Assembly (NCBI GenBank): GCA_910578425.1
Contig: CAJTQX010000012.1
Location: 1-61,956, forward strand
From: an uncultured Anaerotignum sp.
GTDB taxonomy: Bacteria; Bacillota; Clostridia; Lachnospirales; Anaerotignaceae
DNA: 61,956 nucleotides
Reading direction: 5' to 3'
Shown: piece by piece, positions 33,558 through 41,519 of the stretch
Position numbering within the stretch: the first letter of the stretch is position 1
How the letters are laid out: each line of letters starts with the position of its first letter
Program-made: the position numbers and the translations under genes
The notes under the pieces: model-generated
Seen by the model: the letters and a program-made list of their open reading frames with translations, nothing else
Told to the model about the DNA's origin: nothing
The model's database searches: none

Positions 33558-34132
33558 TGCAGTATAAGTTTTACAGCCCCGTCACAGGAGTGATTGATTA
33601 TACAGGGAATGACAGGCTGGAATATGCCGCTTATTTTGATTATGACCCGGCAGAAATTTGCGGCGAGGACGGTGAAGAAAACTTCGACTACCTGTCCGGC
33701 GAGGACATCCCGCAGTATGCCCGGGTCATCAACGCCGCCATCCGGAAGGACTGGGAGGAAATGAGGCTGGACAAGTGCGGCTTTATGGATTCGTTCCTAT
33801 GGGGCAGCAGGCAGGCGCAGGTTTCCGTTTATGAAAAAGTGAAATCTGCCCTGCCGAAAATAGAAGTGGTAAATGATAAGGCATACGCCGTAACGGAATG
33901 CAGCATCACGTCTGCTTTGGCGGCGGATGAGGTTGAAACACTGAAGGATTTCTTTGCCGGGCAGTACAGCGACGGCTGGGGCGAGGGCTTCGAGCAGCAC
34001 GCCATACAAACAAAATGGGGTGCGCTCTACGTCTGCTTCTGGCCGGATGATTTCATGATCGAAACGGAAGAAGAATTCCATGACAGGATAAGTTCGGCGA
34101 CGCTTTCCGAGGGGGCGACGATGGGTGTCTGA
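33554..34132 (+). CDS. Conjugative element protein, 192 aa, unknown function
   Basis: I recognise no family. The protein is acidic and mixed alpha/beta, with MMQYKFYSPVTGVIDYTGND at the start, a YLSGEDIPQYARVINAAIRK helix, and GQYSDGWGEGFEQHAIQ in the last third. That last segment is seen in other uncharacterised ICE proteins by memory. No signal peptide or membrane helix. It begins in the stop codon of the preceding gene (ATGA) and ends 8 nt into the next, so the three genes are coupled. Confidence 0.6.
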   Translation: MMQYKFYSPVTGVIDYTGNDRLEYAAYFDYDPAEICGEDGEENFDYLSGEDIPQYARVINAAIRKDWEEMRLDKCGFMDSFLWGSRQAQVSVYEKVKSALPKIEVVNDKAYAVTECSITSALAADEVETLKDFFAGQYSDGWGEGFEQHAIQTKWGALYVCFWPDDFMIETEEEFHDRISSATLSEGATMGV

Positions 34133-34754
34133 CAGTAGAGAAATAATGGAATACGCGGAAAAGATTCGTGAGGAGCTGCACGAAATGATCGACCGGCAGA
34201 TCGACAGCTTTTTGCTGCGTCTGGAAACCGGCGAACAGCTCGGCCCGTCGGAAACCGTGCTGCCGCTTTCTACGATGGCGGCATATTTTAAGGGCAAGAA
34301 ACCTGTGGCGATCCTCTATCCGGATGGCATGGAGGTACCTGTTTCCACATGGAAAAAAGCTGCGGCACAAATCCTGCGCCATTGTGCGGAGGATGAGCAG
34401 ATGCGCGGCAGGCTGGAAACGATCCGCGGGAAGGTGTTCGGCAGAAACCGCCTGTTGTTCAGCGACAGCGGACGCGGCATGGATGTGCCGCTGGAGTTTT
34501 ATCCGGATATGTTTCTGGAATCCAAGTTTGATACGGAAACGCTCCTGAAGGTCATTACGAAACGGATTTTCGATCCGATTGGATATGATTACAGCGGCAT
34601 CCGTCTGAAGGTGGAAAATCCTGTGTTGAAATTTTCGGAAATAGAATCATCATCAGAAACAGAAGGTATACGAGAAGAAATTTCTGAGGAAAAATTGCAG
34701 GAGGAAGAAATCTCCGAGGATGTTGCAGAAGAAGATTTTTTCCCAACCATGTAA
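34125..34754 (+). CDS. Conjugative element protein, 209 aa, unknown function
   Basis: No family recognised. It starts at GTG (34125) overlapping the previous gene; an ATG at 34146 is an alternative. The first 150 residues are helical with a KGKKPVAILYPDGMEVPVST segment and an FGRNRLLFSDSGRGMDVPLEF segment. The last 40 residues are a Glu-rich tail. It lies 12 nt before the relaxase gene, so a role in DNA processing is possible, but nothing in the sequence shows it. Confidence 0.55.
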   Translation: MSDSREIMEYAEKIREELHEMIDRQIDSFLLRLETGEQLGPSETVLPLSTMAAYFKGKKPVAILYPDGMEVPVSTWKKAAAQILRHCAEDEQMRGRLETIRGKVFGRNRLLFSDSGRGMDVPLEFYPDMFLESKFDTETLLKVITKRIFDPIGYDYSGIRLKVENPVLKFSEIESSSETEGIREEISEEKLQEEEISEDVAEEDFFPTM

Positions 34755-34766
34755 CGGGAGGATGCT

Positions 34767-36050
34767 ATGCCGAGGATCATATTTACTTCCCGTTATCTTC
34801 GCGGCGCCGGTGTGGGACAGGTTAAAAATCTCCTGAACTATATGGCGACCCGCCCGAATGCGGAAAAGATTCCAATTTCCCAATCCAGTAAAGCAACAAA
34901 AAAACAAAGGGAATGGATTGAAAAAGAGATAAAAAGGCAGCCTCACCTGATGGGGCTTTTTGAGTATGAAGATTATGTGAAGGACCCGACAAAGGCAAAC
35001 GCCTCCGAACTGATTGAAAAAATCGCGGAACAGCAGATAGAAACGGCCGAAGGGATTGAAAACTATGTCGGCTATCTGGCAAAGCGTCCAAGGGCGGAGC
35101 GCGGGGAGCAAGGTCATGCTCTGTGGAATGGCTCAGATGAGCCAGTCAACCTGAAAAAAGCCATGCGCGAGGCAGCAGAGCATAGGGGCAGGATCTGGAC
35201 GCACGTGGTTTCCCTGCGGCGGGAGGACGCCGAGCGGCTGGGCTATGACAACGCCGAAGCGTGGCGGGAACTGGTGAAAGAGAAATCCACAGAGATGGCG
35301 AGGGAAATGGGGATACCTTTGGAGGATTTCGTCTGGTACGGTGCATTCCATAACGAAGGGCATCATCCCCATGTACATATCTTCTGTTACTCCAAAAAAC
35401 CGAAACAGGGCTACCTGCCTAAACGCGGAATCCAAAACCTTCGGCGGTCTTTTGCGGCAGAAATCTTCCGCGACGAACTGCACCATATCTATGAGAAAAA
35501 AGATGAAGTGCGGAAGGAGGTAAAGGATTACTTTTCGCAGGAACTGAAAAAAGCAGCCGCGAGAAGCCATCAGGCAAACCCAAGGGCGGAAGCCCTGCTG
35601 TTAAAACTGGCAGAGAACTTGAAAACAGCAAAGCATAAAAAGGTTTACGGGCGGCTGGATAAAGAAAACCGCTTGTTGGTAGATGAGATCGTCAGGGAAC
35701 TCAGCAAAGATGACAAGGTTTCTGCCCTCTATGAAAGCTGGCTGGGGCTAAAGGATGAAATCCATGCCACCTACAAGGATTCCGGACAGGCAAGGAGAAG
35801 CCTTGCGGACGAACCGGAGTTTCGGAACATCAAAAACATGGTGCTGAAATGCGCGTTGGAGCTTTCAGAGCAGGAAATCTTGCAGGACAGGAGAAATGAG
35901 GAGAGAACCGCCCTCCTTCGGCTGCTGAAAAATATCAGCCGCATCATCGAGGAAGATTTTGAACGGCAGAAATCAGAAATGCCACTGACAGATAAAAAGC
36001 TGCTGCGGAAACTGCTGGAGAAGAAGGAGGCACTGGGACAGAAGATATAG
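34767..36050 (+). CDS. MobP-type (MobP3-like) relaxase
   Basis: This 427-aa protein is a relaxase that nicks the origin of transfer and pilots the single strand into the recipient. The histidine triad is in AFHNEGHHPHVHIFCYSKK (~193-211), the metal site of the MobP/MobQ group. The N-terminal IIFTSRYLRGAG...NLLNYMATRP segment is typical of the Firmicutes MobP3 family, with Tyr25 a candidate catalytic residue. The C-terminal ~180 residues are helical and charged. GGGAGG lies before the ATG. Length is normal. No oriT could be identified by eye. Confidence 0.88.
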   Translation: MPRIIFTSRYLRGAGVGQVKNLLNYMATRPNAEKIPISQSSKATKKQREWIEKEIKRQPHLMGLFEYEDYVKDPTKANASELIEKIAEQQIETAEGIENYVGYLAKRPRAERGEQGHALWNGSDEPVNLKKAMREAAEHRGRIWTHVVSLRREDAERLGYDNAEAWRELVKEKSTEMAREMGIPLEDFVWYGAFHNEGHHPHVHIFCYSKKPKQGYLPKRGIQNLRRSFAAEIFRDELHHIYEKKDEVRKEVKDYFSQELKKAAARSHQANPRAEALLLKLAENLKTAKHKKVYGRLDKENRLLVDEIVRELSKDDKVSALYESWLGLKDEIHATYKDSGQARRSLADEPEFRNIKNMVLKCALELSEQEILQDRRNEERTALLRLLKNISRIIEEDFERQKSEMPLTDKKLLRKLLEKKEALGQKI

Positions 36051-36096
36051 TGTACCCTTATTGAAAAAATCAATGAAAGTGTTAAATTCTTTGAAT

Positions 36097-36125
36097 TTTA
36101 CAAATCAAACGCGGTGTGTTATAGT
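36097..36125 (+). promoter_or_regulatory. Sigma-A promoter
   Basis: TTTACA (36097-36102) and TATAGT (36120-36125) are 17 bp apart, about 65 nt before the small membrane protein gene. It separates that gene from the relaxase transcript. Confidence 0.6.
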
Positions 36126-36191
36126 AAAGCCATAGAAAAGGAGATCTCCGGAAACCATAAAAAACGATGAAACCTTAAGGAGGGCTTGGTT

Positions 36192-36407
36192 ATGAAAAAT
36201 GACAAACTTTTTAAGAACAGCGTTATTTTTGCGGATCTGGTATTGTTCATGATTTTGTGCTATACAGCGTTTCTGGGTACGGCAACAGCCATAGGCGGGT
36301 CTGTGGTTTATGCAGCCATCCTGCTGACAGCGGCAATGTTTGTTGGATTGGTAGTCAGCAGCCTGAACTGGCTGGAACGCGGCGGAAGGAAGCCGGTACA
36401 CGCATAA
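36192..36407 (+). CDS. Small membrane protein, two helices
   Basis: This 71-aa protein has two transmembrane helices (FADLVLFMILCYTAFLG and VVYAAILLTAAMFVGLVV) and a basic C-terminal end (ERGGRKPVHA). AAGGAGGG lies 7 nt before the ATG. It has its own promoter and is followed by two terminators, so it is a separate unit between the relaxase and the amidoligase cassette. I do not recognise a family; entry exclusion or a small holin-like role is conceivable but unsupported. Confidence 0.6.
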   Translation: MKNDKLFKNSVIFADLVLFMILCYTAFLGTATAIGGSVVYAAILLTAAMFVGLVVSSLNWLERGGRKPVHA

Positions 36408-36447
36408 AAGCCCTAAAAGGGCTTGCAATACAAAGGAATAAAAATCC

Positions 36448-36531
36448 AAAGCGGTCGTTATGGCCGCTTTTTTGATTCCTGCAAATACAATAACATCTGG
36501 CAGCGTCTGGATTTTCGGACGCTGCTTTTTT
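36448..36531 (+). terminator. Two consecutive terminator hairpins
   Basis: AAAGCGG...CCGCTTTTTT (36448-36473) and GCAGCGTC...GACGCTGC followed by seven T (36499-36531). The second ends only 9 nt before the ribosome binding site of the amidoligase-like gene, so it could attenuate that gene as well as end the upstream one. Confidence 0.75.
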
Positions 36532-36553
36532 ACAATGACAGGAGGGATGCGGC

Positions 36554-37534
36554 TTGGTATGGAAAAAATATGCGCTGGAAATGGAATTTACGGGCATCAC
36601 CCGCAAGCGTGCTGCGGAGCTGATCGCGGAACACTTTGAAACAGCGGCGCAATATTCGTTTGACGGCGACAAGTACAGTGTGGCGGATACGCGAGGAAGG
36701 GTATGGACAGTCCTCCCCTGCCCCAGCGTGCGCGCGGAACGTTGGCAGAACAACAAAATGGTCGGCGCAAACCACCTCTATCATATGAAAATCTGTACGC
36801 CGCTGTTGTATGAAAATGATTTTGAAACAGTGGAAAAAATCCTGGGGCAGCTGGAAACAGGCGGCGCGGTCACGAATGAAAGCACAGGCATGGCTGTCCA
36901 ACTGAGCATGGTTGGACTGGACCACAGGGAAAGGTTTGAAAGCAACCTTGCGAACCTTTATGAAAGCAGGGGCGCGCTTCTGCAGAAGGCTGTCGGGCGG
37001 GAGTTTGGCATCCTTGCGGACTGTTCATTGCTGGGGGAACAGGGCGTGGTTTCCCTGCCGTTGTTCCCAAGCAGTTTGGACGAAAACGATATGCGGAGCT
37101 ATGTCCAGCTTTCACAGGGCATTGTTGATTTTGCTGCAAAAAGCAAGGGCATCCGTCAAAAGGAAAACGATTTATCTAACGAAAAGTTCCGCATGCGCAC
37201 ATGGCTGGTGCGGATCGGCTTTGTCGGTGAAGAATACAAGTATGCGAGAAAGCTGCTGACGGAAAACCTCAGCGGCAACAGTGCTTGGCTGCGGAAGGAG
37301 CCGGATGCAGTTCAGCCGGAGGAAATGAAAACGGCGGAAATGCAAATGGAAGAAATGGACGCGGAAGAAGTCCAACAGGGAGAAACGGCAGGGATCCGAC
37401 AGGAAGGCCCACTTGAAAACTCAGAAACCGCTGCCCATGAAACCAATAGTGAAATTGAAAATCTGCCCTCCCCTTCCCCGGCGGACGATGAACTGGAAAC
37501 GGAGGACGCGCCGCAAAATGACATCTCGATGTAA
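36554..37534 (+). CDS. Amidoligase-like protein with lost catalytic residues
   Basis: This 326-aa protein is a diverged copy of the amidoligase at 37802. Matching blocks are YALEMEFTGITRKRAAELIA, YSFDGDKYSVADTRGRVWTV, KFRMRTWLVRIGFVGEEYK and an acidic tail. The catalytic or ligand-binding parts differ: the ELVSPI-type Glu is replaced (MKICTPLL), the STGIHVHVD histidine block has become STGMAVQLSMV, and the VEFRLYNGT block has decayed to VVSLPLF. I infer a non-catalytic or regulatory partner. It starts at TTG with AGGAGG upstream. The last ~75 residues are low-complexity Glu/Gln/Met. Confidence 0.7.
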   Translation: MVWKKYALEMEFTGITRKRAAELIAEHFETAAQYSFDGDKYSVADTRGRVWTVLPCPSVRAERWQNNKMVGANHLYHMKICTPLLYENDFETVEKILGQLETGGAVTNESTGMAVQLSMVGLDHRERFESNLANLYESRGALLQKAVGREFGILADCSLLGEQGVVSLPLFPSSLDENDMRSYVQLSQGIVDFAAKSKGIRQKENDLSNEKFRMRTWLVRIGFVGEEYKYARKLLTENLSGNSAWLRKEPDAVQPEEMKTAEMQMEEMDAEEVQQGETAGIRQEGPLENSETAAHETNSEIENLPSPSPADDELETEDAPQNDISM

Positions 37535-37801
37535 TGAAACCCAACGAGTTCCTAAGACTGTCAAAAAAAACCATCCGTGTCGCGGAAGGGTTCGGGAAAT
37601 GAAGCGTTTTCTGACTGGAATCCGCAGGACGGGCTTTGCCCGTCTGAGGAAAAGGGTGAGTTTCAAGGCTTTCTTGAAAGCCGATGGAACGAGTCCCTTT
37701 ATACCGACAGTCCCTCAAAAAAGGCTTGAAGGCGTAGCCTGAGCCTTTTTTGATACGTTGTGGAACCCAGAGTGGTTCCTTTTTTGTTGGAGGCGATGCG
37801 G
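37535..37801. terminator. Hairpin cluster with two terminator-like stems before the amidoligase
   Basis: The gap has GACGGGCTTTGCCCGTC, GGCTTTCTTGAAAGCC, then AAAAAAGGCT...AGCCTTTTTT (37717-37751) and GGAACC...GGTTCC followed by six T (37762-37787). The last one ends one base before TTGGAGG, the ribosome binding site of the next gene. As with the first amidoligase-like gene, a terminator is set right against the start, suggesting attenuation. Confidence 0.65.
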
Positions 37802-38857
37802 ATGATACAGGACTATAACTTTGGCATCGAGATAGAAATGACAGGGCTGACAAGGGCAGGCGCGGCAAAAGCCGCAGCGGAGTATTTCGGGACAGTGCCT
37901 GAACATATCGGCGGCAGTTATGACAAGTACGGCGTTAAGGACACGCAGGGGCGGCTGTGGAAGTTTGTCAGGGATGCCAGCATCCAGACTTATCAAAAAG
38001 TCCATGGAAATATCCGGCCTGTAAATGACGAGACATATCAGGTGGAGCTGGTCAGCCCGATCTGCCGGTATCAGGATATCGAAACCATTCAGGAGCTGGT
38101 GCGGGTGCTCCGCAGGAACGGCGCTGTATCGAATGCTTCTACTGGAATTCATGTTCATGTTGATTCTTCACATTTTGACGCCAACAGCCTGCGGAACCTG
38201 ACGAACATCATGCGGAGCAAGGAGGATATCCTTTACAAAGCACTGCAGGTAGAATCTCGCAGGGAAAGCGGCTACTGCCGGAAGGTGGATGAAGGTTTCC
38301 TGTCACGGCTCAATGAAAGCAGGCCAAAAACGCGGGAGGAACTGAAACGGCTCTGGTACAACGGGGATGACGGGAGCAGGGAGCATTACCATGCTAGCCG
38401 CTATTCCGGGCTGAATCTGCACTCTGTATTCCAGAAAGGAACGGTCGAATTTCGATTATATAACGGCACGACCCATGCGGGGAAAATTAAAACCTACATA
38501 CAGCTGAGCCTTGCCATCTGCAACCAGGCCCTGACACAGAGAAGCGCCCGCTATGTAAGGACACAGTCCGCAAATGAGAAATATACCTTCCGCACATGGC
38601 TCCTGCGGCTGGGGCTGATCGGTGAGGAATTCAAGACAGCGTGTTTCCACCTGCTGGCCCATCTGGACGGGAATATCGCGTGGAAAGACCCTGCGCAGGT
38701 GGAAAAGCAGCAGGCGCGGCGGCAGGAGGCAGTCCTTGCAGCCGCAAGGCTGGAGGGAATCCGCCCGGAGCAGGAAAACGCGGAGGGACAGAACTTTGGA
38801 GAAGAACAGAACCTTGGAGAAGAACAGAACCTTGGTTTGGGAGGGATGGCACTATGA
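37802..38857 (+). CDS. Amidoligase family (COOH-NH2 ligase) protein
   Basis: This 351-aa protein matches the amidoligase_2 family, ATP-dependent ligases related to glutamine synthetase fold enzymes that join a carboxylate to an amine. Conserved features: FGIEIEMTGLTR (metal-binding Glu), GRLWKFVRDASI, VELVSPI (Glu), STGIHVHVD (His-rich strand), YSGLNLHS, and GTVEFRLYNGTTHAGKI. The last 50 residues are a Gln/Glu-rich tail with repeated EEQNLG. The start at 37802 has GGAGG 8 nt upstream; an ATG at 37796 is too close. It overlaps the cyclotransferase gene by 4 nt. The substrate is unknown. Confidence 0.85.
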   Translation: MIQDYNFGIEIEMTGLTRAGAAKAAAEYFGTVPEHIGGSYDKYGVKDTQGRLWKFVRDASIQTYQKVHGNIRPVNDETYQVELVSPICRYQDIETIQELVRVLRRNGAVSNASTGIHVHVDSSHFDANSLRNLTNIMRSKEDILYKALQVESRRESGYCRKVDEGFLSRLNESRPKTREELKRLWYNGDDGSREHYHASRYSGLNLHSVFQKGTVEFRLYNGTTHAGKIKTYIQLSLAICNQALTQRSARYVRTQSANEKYTFRTWLLRLGLIGEEFKTACFHLLAHLDGNIAWKDPAQVEKQQARRQEAVLAAARLEGIRPEQENAEGQNFGEEQNLGEEQNLGLGGMAL

Positions 38858-39333
38858 GATATTATATTGCTTACGGAAGCAATCTGAATACAAAACAAAT
38901 GGCATGGCGATGCCCGACTGCAAAAAAACTGCACACGGCAGAATTAGAAGGTTATCGCCTGGAGTTCCGGGGCAGGGAGGGGAACGCTTATGCTACCATT
39001 TCGCCGGATGAGGACAGCAAAGTCCCTGTCCTGCTCTGGAAAATACGACCAGAGGATGAACGGCAGCTGGACCGCTACGAGGGCTGGCCACGGTTTTACC
39101 GAAAGGAAACCATACCCGTAGAGATTGAGGGCAAAACACAGAACGCTATGGTCTACATCATGAATGACGGGCATGATCTGGACTTGCCCAGCAGCAGGTA
39201 CTGGCATACGGTCTGGGAGGGCTATAAAGAAAACGGTCTGGATACAAACGTGCTGGAAACTGCGCTGGAACGGAGCGAATGGTCGTTGGGGCTGATGGAT
39301 GAGCCTCAGTCTGATTTTGACATGGAATTATGA
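38854..39333 (+). CDS. Gamma-glutamylcyclotransferase family protein
   Basis: This 159-aa protein has the gamma-glutamylcyclotransferase (GGCT/AIG2-like) fold: RYYIAYGSNLNTKQM (the YGSN substrate loop), LEGYRLEFRG, and LDRYEGWPRFYRKE with the catalytic Glu. GGCT enzymes release 5-oxoproline from gamma-glutamyl amines. With an amidoligase in the same operon it could undo or trim the amide bond that ligase makes; comparative genomic work on amidoligases has reported this pairing. It starts in the stop of the amidoligase gene (ATGA). Confidence 0.88.
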   Translation: MRYYIAYGSNLNTKQMAWRCPTAKKLHTAELEGYRLEFRGREGNAYATISPDEDSKVPVLLWKIRPEDERQLDRYEGWPRFYRKETIPVEIEGKTQNAMVYIMNDGHDLDLPSSRYWHTVWEGYKENGLDTNVLETALERSEWSLGLMDEPQSDFDMEL

Positions 39334-39344
39334 GAGGTGAAAAA

Positions 39345-39821
39345 ATGGCTTACATGGTAACGTACAGTGAAAATATGTGTACAGATTTTATGCAGTCGCT
39401 CTGCCCTTCCGCAAGGCTAGTGCTGAAATGCAGACTGCTGGGCTGCCGGCTGGCGCTGCGCCGTGTGTATGCCGGTGCGGAATTTTCTATCGAGCCCGGC
39501 ACAAAGGAGGATTCCGTCCCGGCTGTTGTCTGGGAAATCGACGGCGCAGACGAAAAAGACCTTATGATTTATTACCCGGAAAATTTGTTTGAAAAAGTAA
39601 AATGCAGACTGATCACAGAGAGGATGCAGCTGGATGTGTTCCTGTTTGCAGTACGCGGCAGGGAAACGGCATTGCCCGATGAGGAATACATTGAGAAAAT
39701 CGCGGAGGCATATGGGGAACACGGCTTTGATTTCTGGTTTGTGGAACAGGCGATAGACAATGCCGCGGACAGCTTGAAAGGAGGCGGCAGAAATGGCACT
39801 CTACACACAGGAACAGCTTGA
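39345..39821 (+). CDS. Diverged gamma-glutamylcyclotransferase-like protein, probably inactive
   Basis: This 158-aa protein aligns by eye along its length with the GGCT at 38854: YSENMCTDFM against YGSNLNTKQM, LCPSARLVLKCRLLGCRLAL against RCPTAKKLHTAELEGYRLEF, VPAVVWEI against VPVLLWKI. The YGSN loop is changed to YSEN and the RYEGWP catalytic Glu block to YYPENL. Like the first amidoligase copy, it seems a degenerate twin of its neighbour. GAGGTGAAAA precedes the ATG. It overlaps the Toprim gene by 29 nt. Confidence 0.65.
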   Translation: MAYMVTYSENMCTDFMQSLCPSARLVLKCRLLGCRLALRRVYAGAEFSIEPGTKEDSVPAVVWEIDGADEKDLMIYYPENLFEKVKCRLITERMQLDVFLFAVRGRETALPDEEYIEKIAEAYGEHGFDFWFVEQAIDNAADSLKGGGRNGTLHTGTA

Positions 39822-41343
39822 AAAAGCGAACAATACTGACCTTGAGGAATACCTCCTCCGCAGGGGCGAGAAGCTGAAACGTACCGGAAAGGAAAGCCGG
39901 TTTTATTACAGAGATTCGGGAGGCGAGCATGACAGCGTATCCGTCAGCGGCAACCGTTGGTACGACCATAAGAACCAGACGGGCGGCTATCCAGTAAAAT
40001 TCCTGCAGGAATTCTTTGGGCTGGGTTTCCGGGAGGCGGTGCGGGAGCTGCTGGATGGGGAAACGCCTGTCAATATGCAGGAACAGGCAGGAACGTGCTG
40101 CACAGAAAATCAGAAAGAATCACTTTACAATGAAAAAAAGAGGAATGCACCCTTCATCCTTCCGGAAAAGGCAGGAAACATGAAACGGCTGTTTGCCTAC
40201 CTGCTGAAAACAAGGCTCCTTTCGCGGGAGGTCGTGAAAGCATTTGTGGATGCAAAATTGATTTATCAGGAAGGAAAGCATAACAACATTGTTTTCGTAG
40301 GGACGGATGCGGAAGGAAAACCCAGATCGGCAAGCCTGAAATCCTCCGCCAGCGGCGCGAAAGGTTTCCGCATGACGGTATCCGGCTCAGACCCTGACTA
40401 CGGGTTCTGCTGGCGGGGAGGTGGTGAGAATCTGTTTGTGTTTGAGGCGGCGACAGATTTAATGTCTTTTATTACACTGTACCCAAAGGATTGGGAACGG
40501 CAGAACTACATTGCTCTGGATGGACTTTCGCCGAAACCAATGCTGCGGCTTTTGCAGGAGCAGGGAAATGTTTCTGAAATCTTCCTCTGCCTTGACAATG
40601 ATCCTGCGGGTATCGAAACCTGTGATAAATTCAGGAACCTGCTGCTGGAACGGGAATATACGGAAGAACAGATCTGGCCGCTGCTGCCAGCCTGTAAGGA
40701 TTGGAACGAGTGCCTGAAAGCGGAGGAAGGATTTTCCGCCCAGCCAGCACAGCCGCACCCGAAAAAGGAGGCTTATCAGAAAACCGTCAGACAGTTGAGA
40801 AACTTAAACAGCAACACCGAAGCTGCCTACTGCCAATGGAGGAACCGCCAGGCAGAAAAAAACGGTCAGGCGTTCTACCTCCAACGGATTGCAAAAGAAT
40901 GGGAAGAACTGCAAAAAGCCCGGAAATCACGCAGTGCGGACAGCATCAGGCCAATGATGGCCGGCACAGTACGGATCGCGGATCTGGCAGTATGTATGCT
41001 GTGCGGATTGGAGGATACATATACTTACAGGGGAATCCTTTCAGGATTGGAACAGGGATACAAACCCTATCAGGATAAACAGAAAAGCGATGGACGTTTC
41101 AGGGATTTGAAGAAAGGGATTGACGAAGCGCAGAACGCGCAAAACCGTCAGTCCCTTTTTTGCTGCTTGAAATCCATTGCAGATATGGCCCTGCGCCTGA
41201 TGGTTTACCTGCAAACCGACTATGCCCTCGAACTGGAACGCAGGAATAGCTTCCAGATGAAGGAAAAGCCGCCGCCTGAAATAGCGCAGGAGAAATCTCC
41301 TGCAACAGAACAAAATTCGGAGGAACCAAGCATGGTTTGTTGA
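39793..41343 (+). CDS. DUF3991 and Toprim domain protein
   Basis: This 516-aa protein has an N-terminal zinc-finger/primase-like part (~35-80, FYYRDSGGEHDSVSVSGNRW, then GGYPVKFLQEFFGLGFREAV), a DUF3991 segment (~130-190) and a Toprim domain (~215-310; FVFEAATDLMSF, ALDGLS, IFLCLDNDPAG with the DxD metal site). The C-terminal ~180 residues are helical. Such proteins accompany mobile elements and probably act in DNA priming or processing during transfer or replication. AAGGAGGCGG precedes the ATG. Confidence 0.85.
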   Translation: MALYTQEQLEKANNTDLEEYLLRRGEKLKRTGKESRFYYRDSGGEHDSVSVSGNRWYDHKNQTGGYPVKFLQEFFGLGFREAVRELLDGETPVNMQEQAGTCCTENQKESLYNEKKRNAPFILPEKAGNMKRLFAYLLKTRLLSREVVKAFVDAKLIYQEGKHNNIVFVGTDAEGKPRSASLKSSASGAKGFRMTVSGSDPDYGFCWRGGGENLFVFEAATDLMSFITLYPKDWERQNYIALDGLSPKPMLRLLQEQGNVSEIFLCLDNDPAGIETCDKFRNLLLEREYTEEQIWPLLPACKDWNECLKAEEGFSAQPAQPHPKKEAYQKTVRQLRNLNSNTEAAYCQWRNRQAEKNGQAFYLQRIAKEWEELQKARKSRSADSIRPMMAGTVRIADLAVCMLCGLEDTYTYRGILSGLEQGYKPYQDKQKSDGRFRDLKKGIDEAQNAQNRQSLFCCLKSIADMALRLMVYLQTDYALELERRNSFQMKEKPPPEIAQEKSPATEQNSEEPSMVC

Positions 41344-41519
41344 ACCTTGCTTTTTCTTGATGTGAAAATTGGGGGATGAAAAACGATGTGCAGAAAGTAT
41401 CTGAAATATTTCCAGCCGGACAACGTCCGGCTGGACAAAAGGGTCAAGGGGCGGAGTCCCTTGCGGGAGTTTGAGGGCGGTGCCCTCAAGATTTTAATGT
41501 CATAAAGGAGGTGTTCAAA
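41344..41519. repeat. Modular hairpin element before virD4
   Basis: It contains TCCGGCCGGACAACGTCCGG-type pairing (41414-41436), AAGGGGCGGAGTCCCTT, and GAGGGCGGTGCCCTC (41474-41488), then AAAGGAGGTG. It is related to the elements at 29148 and 30584. Confidence 0.55.
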
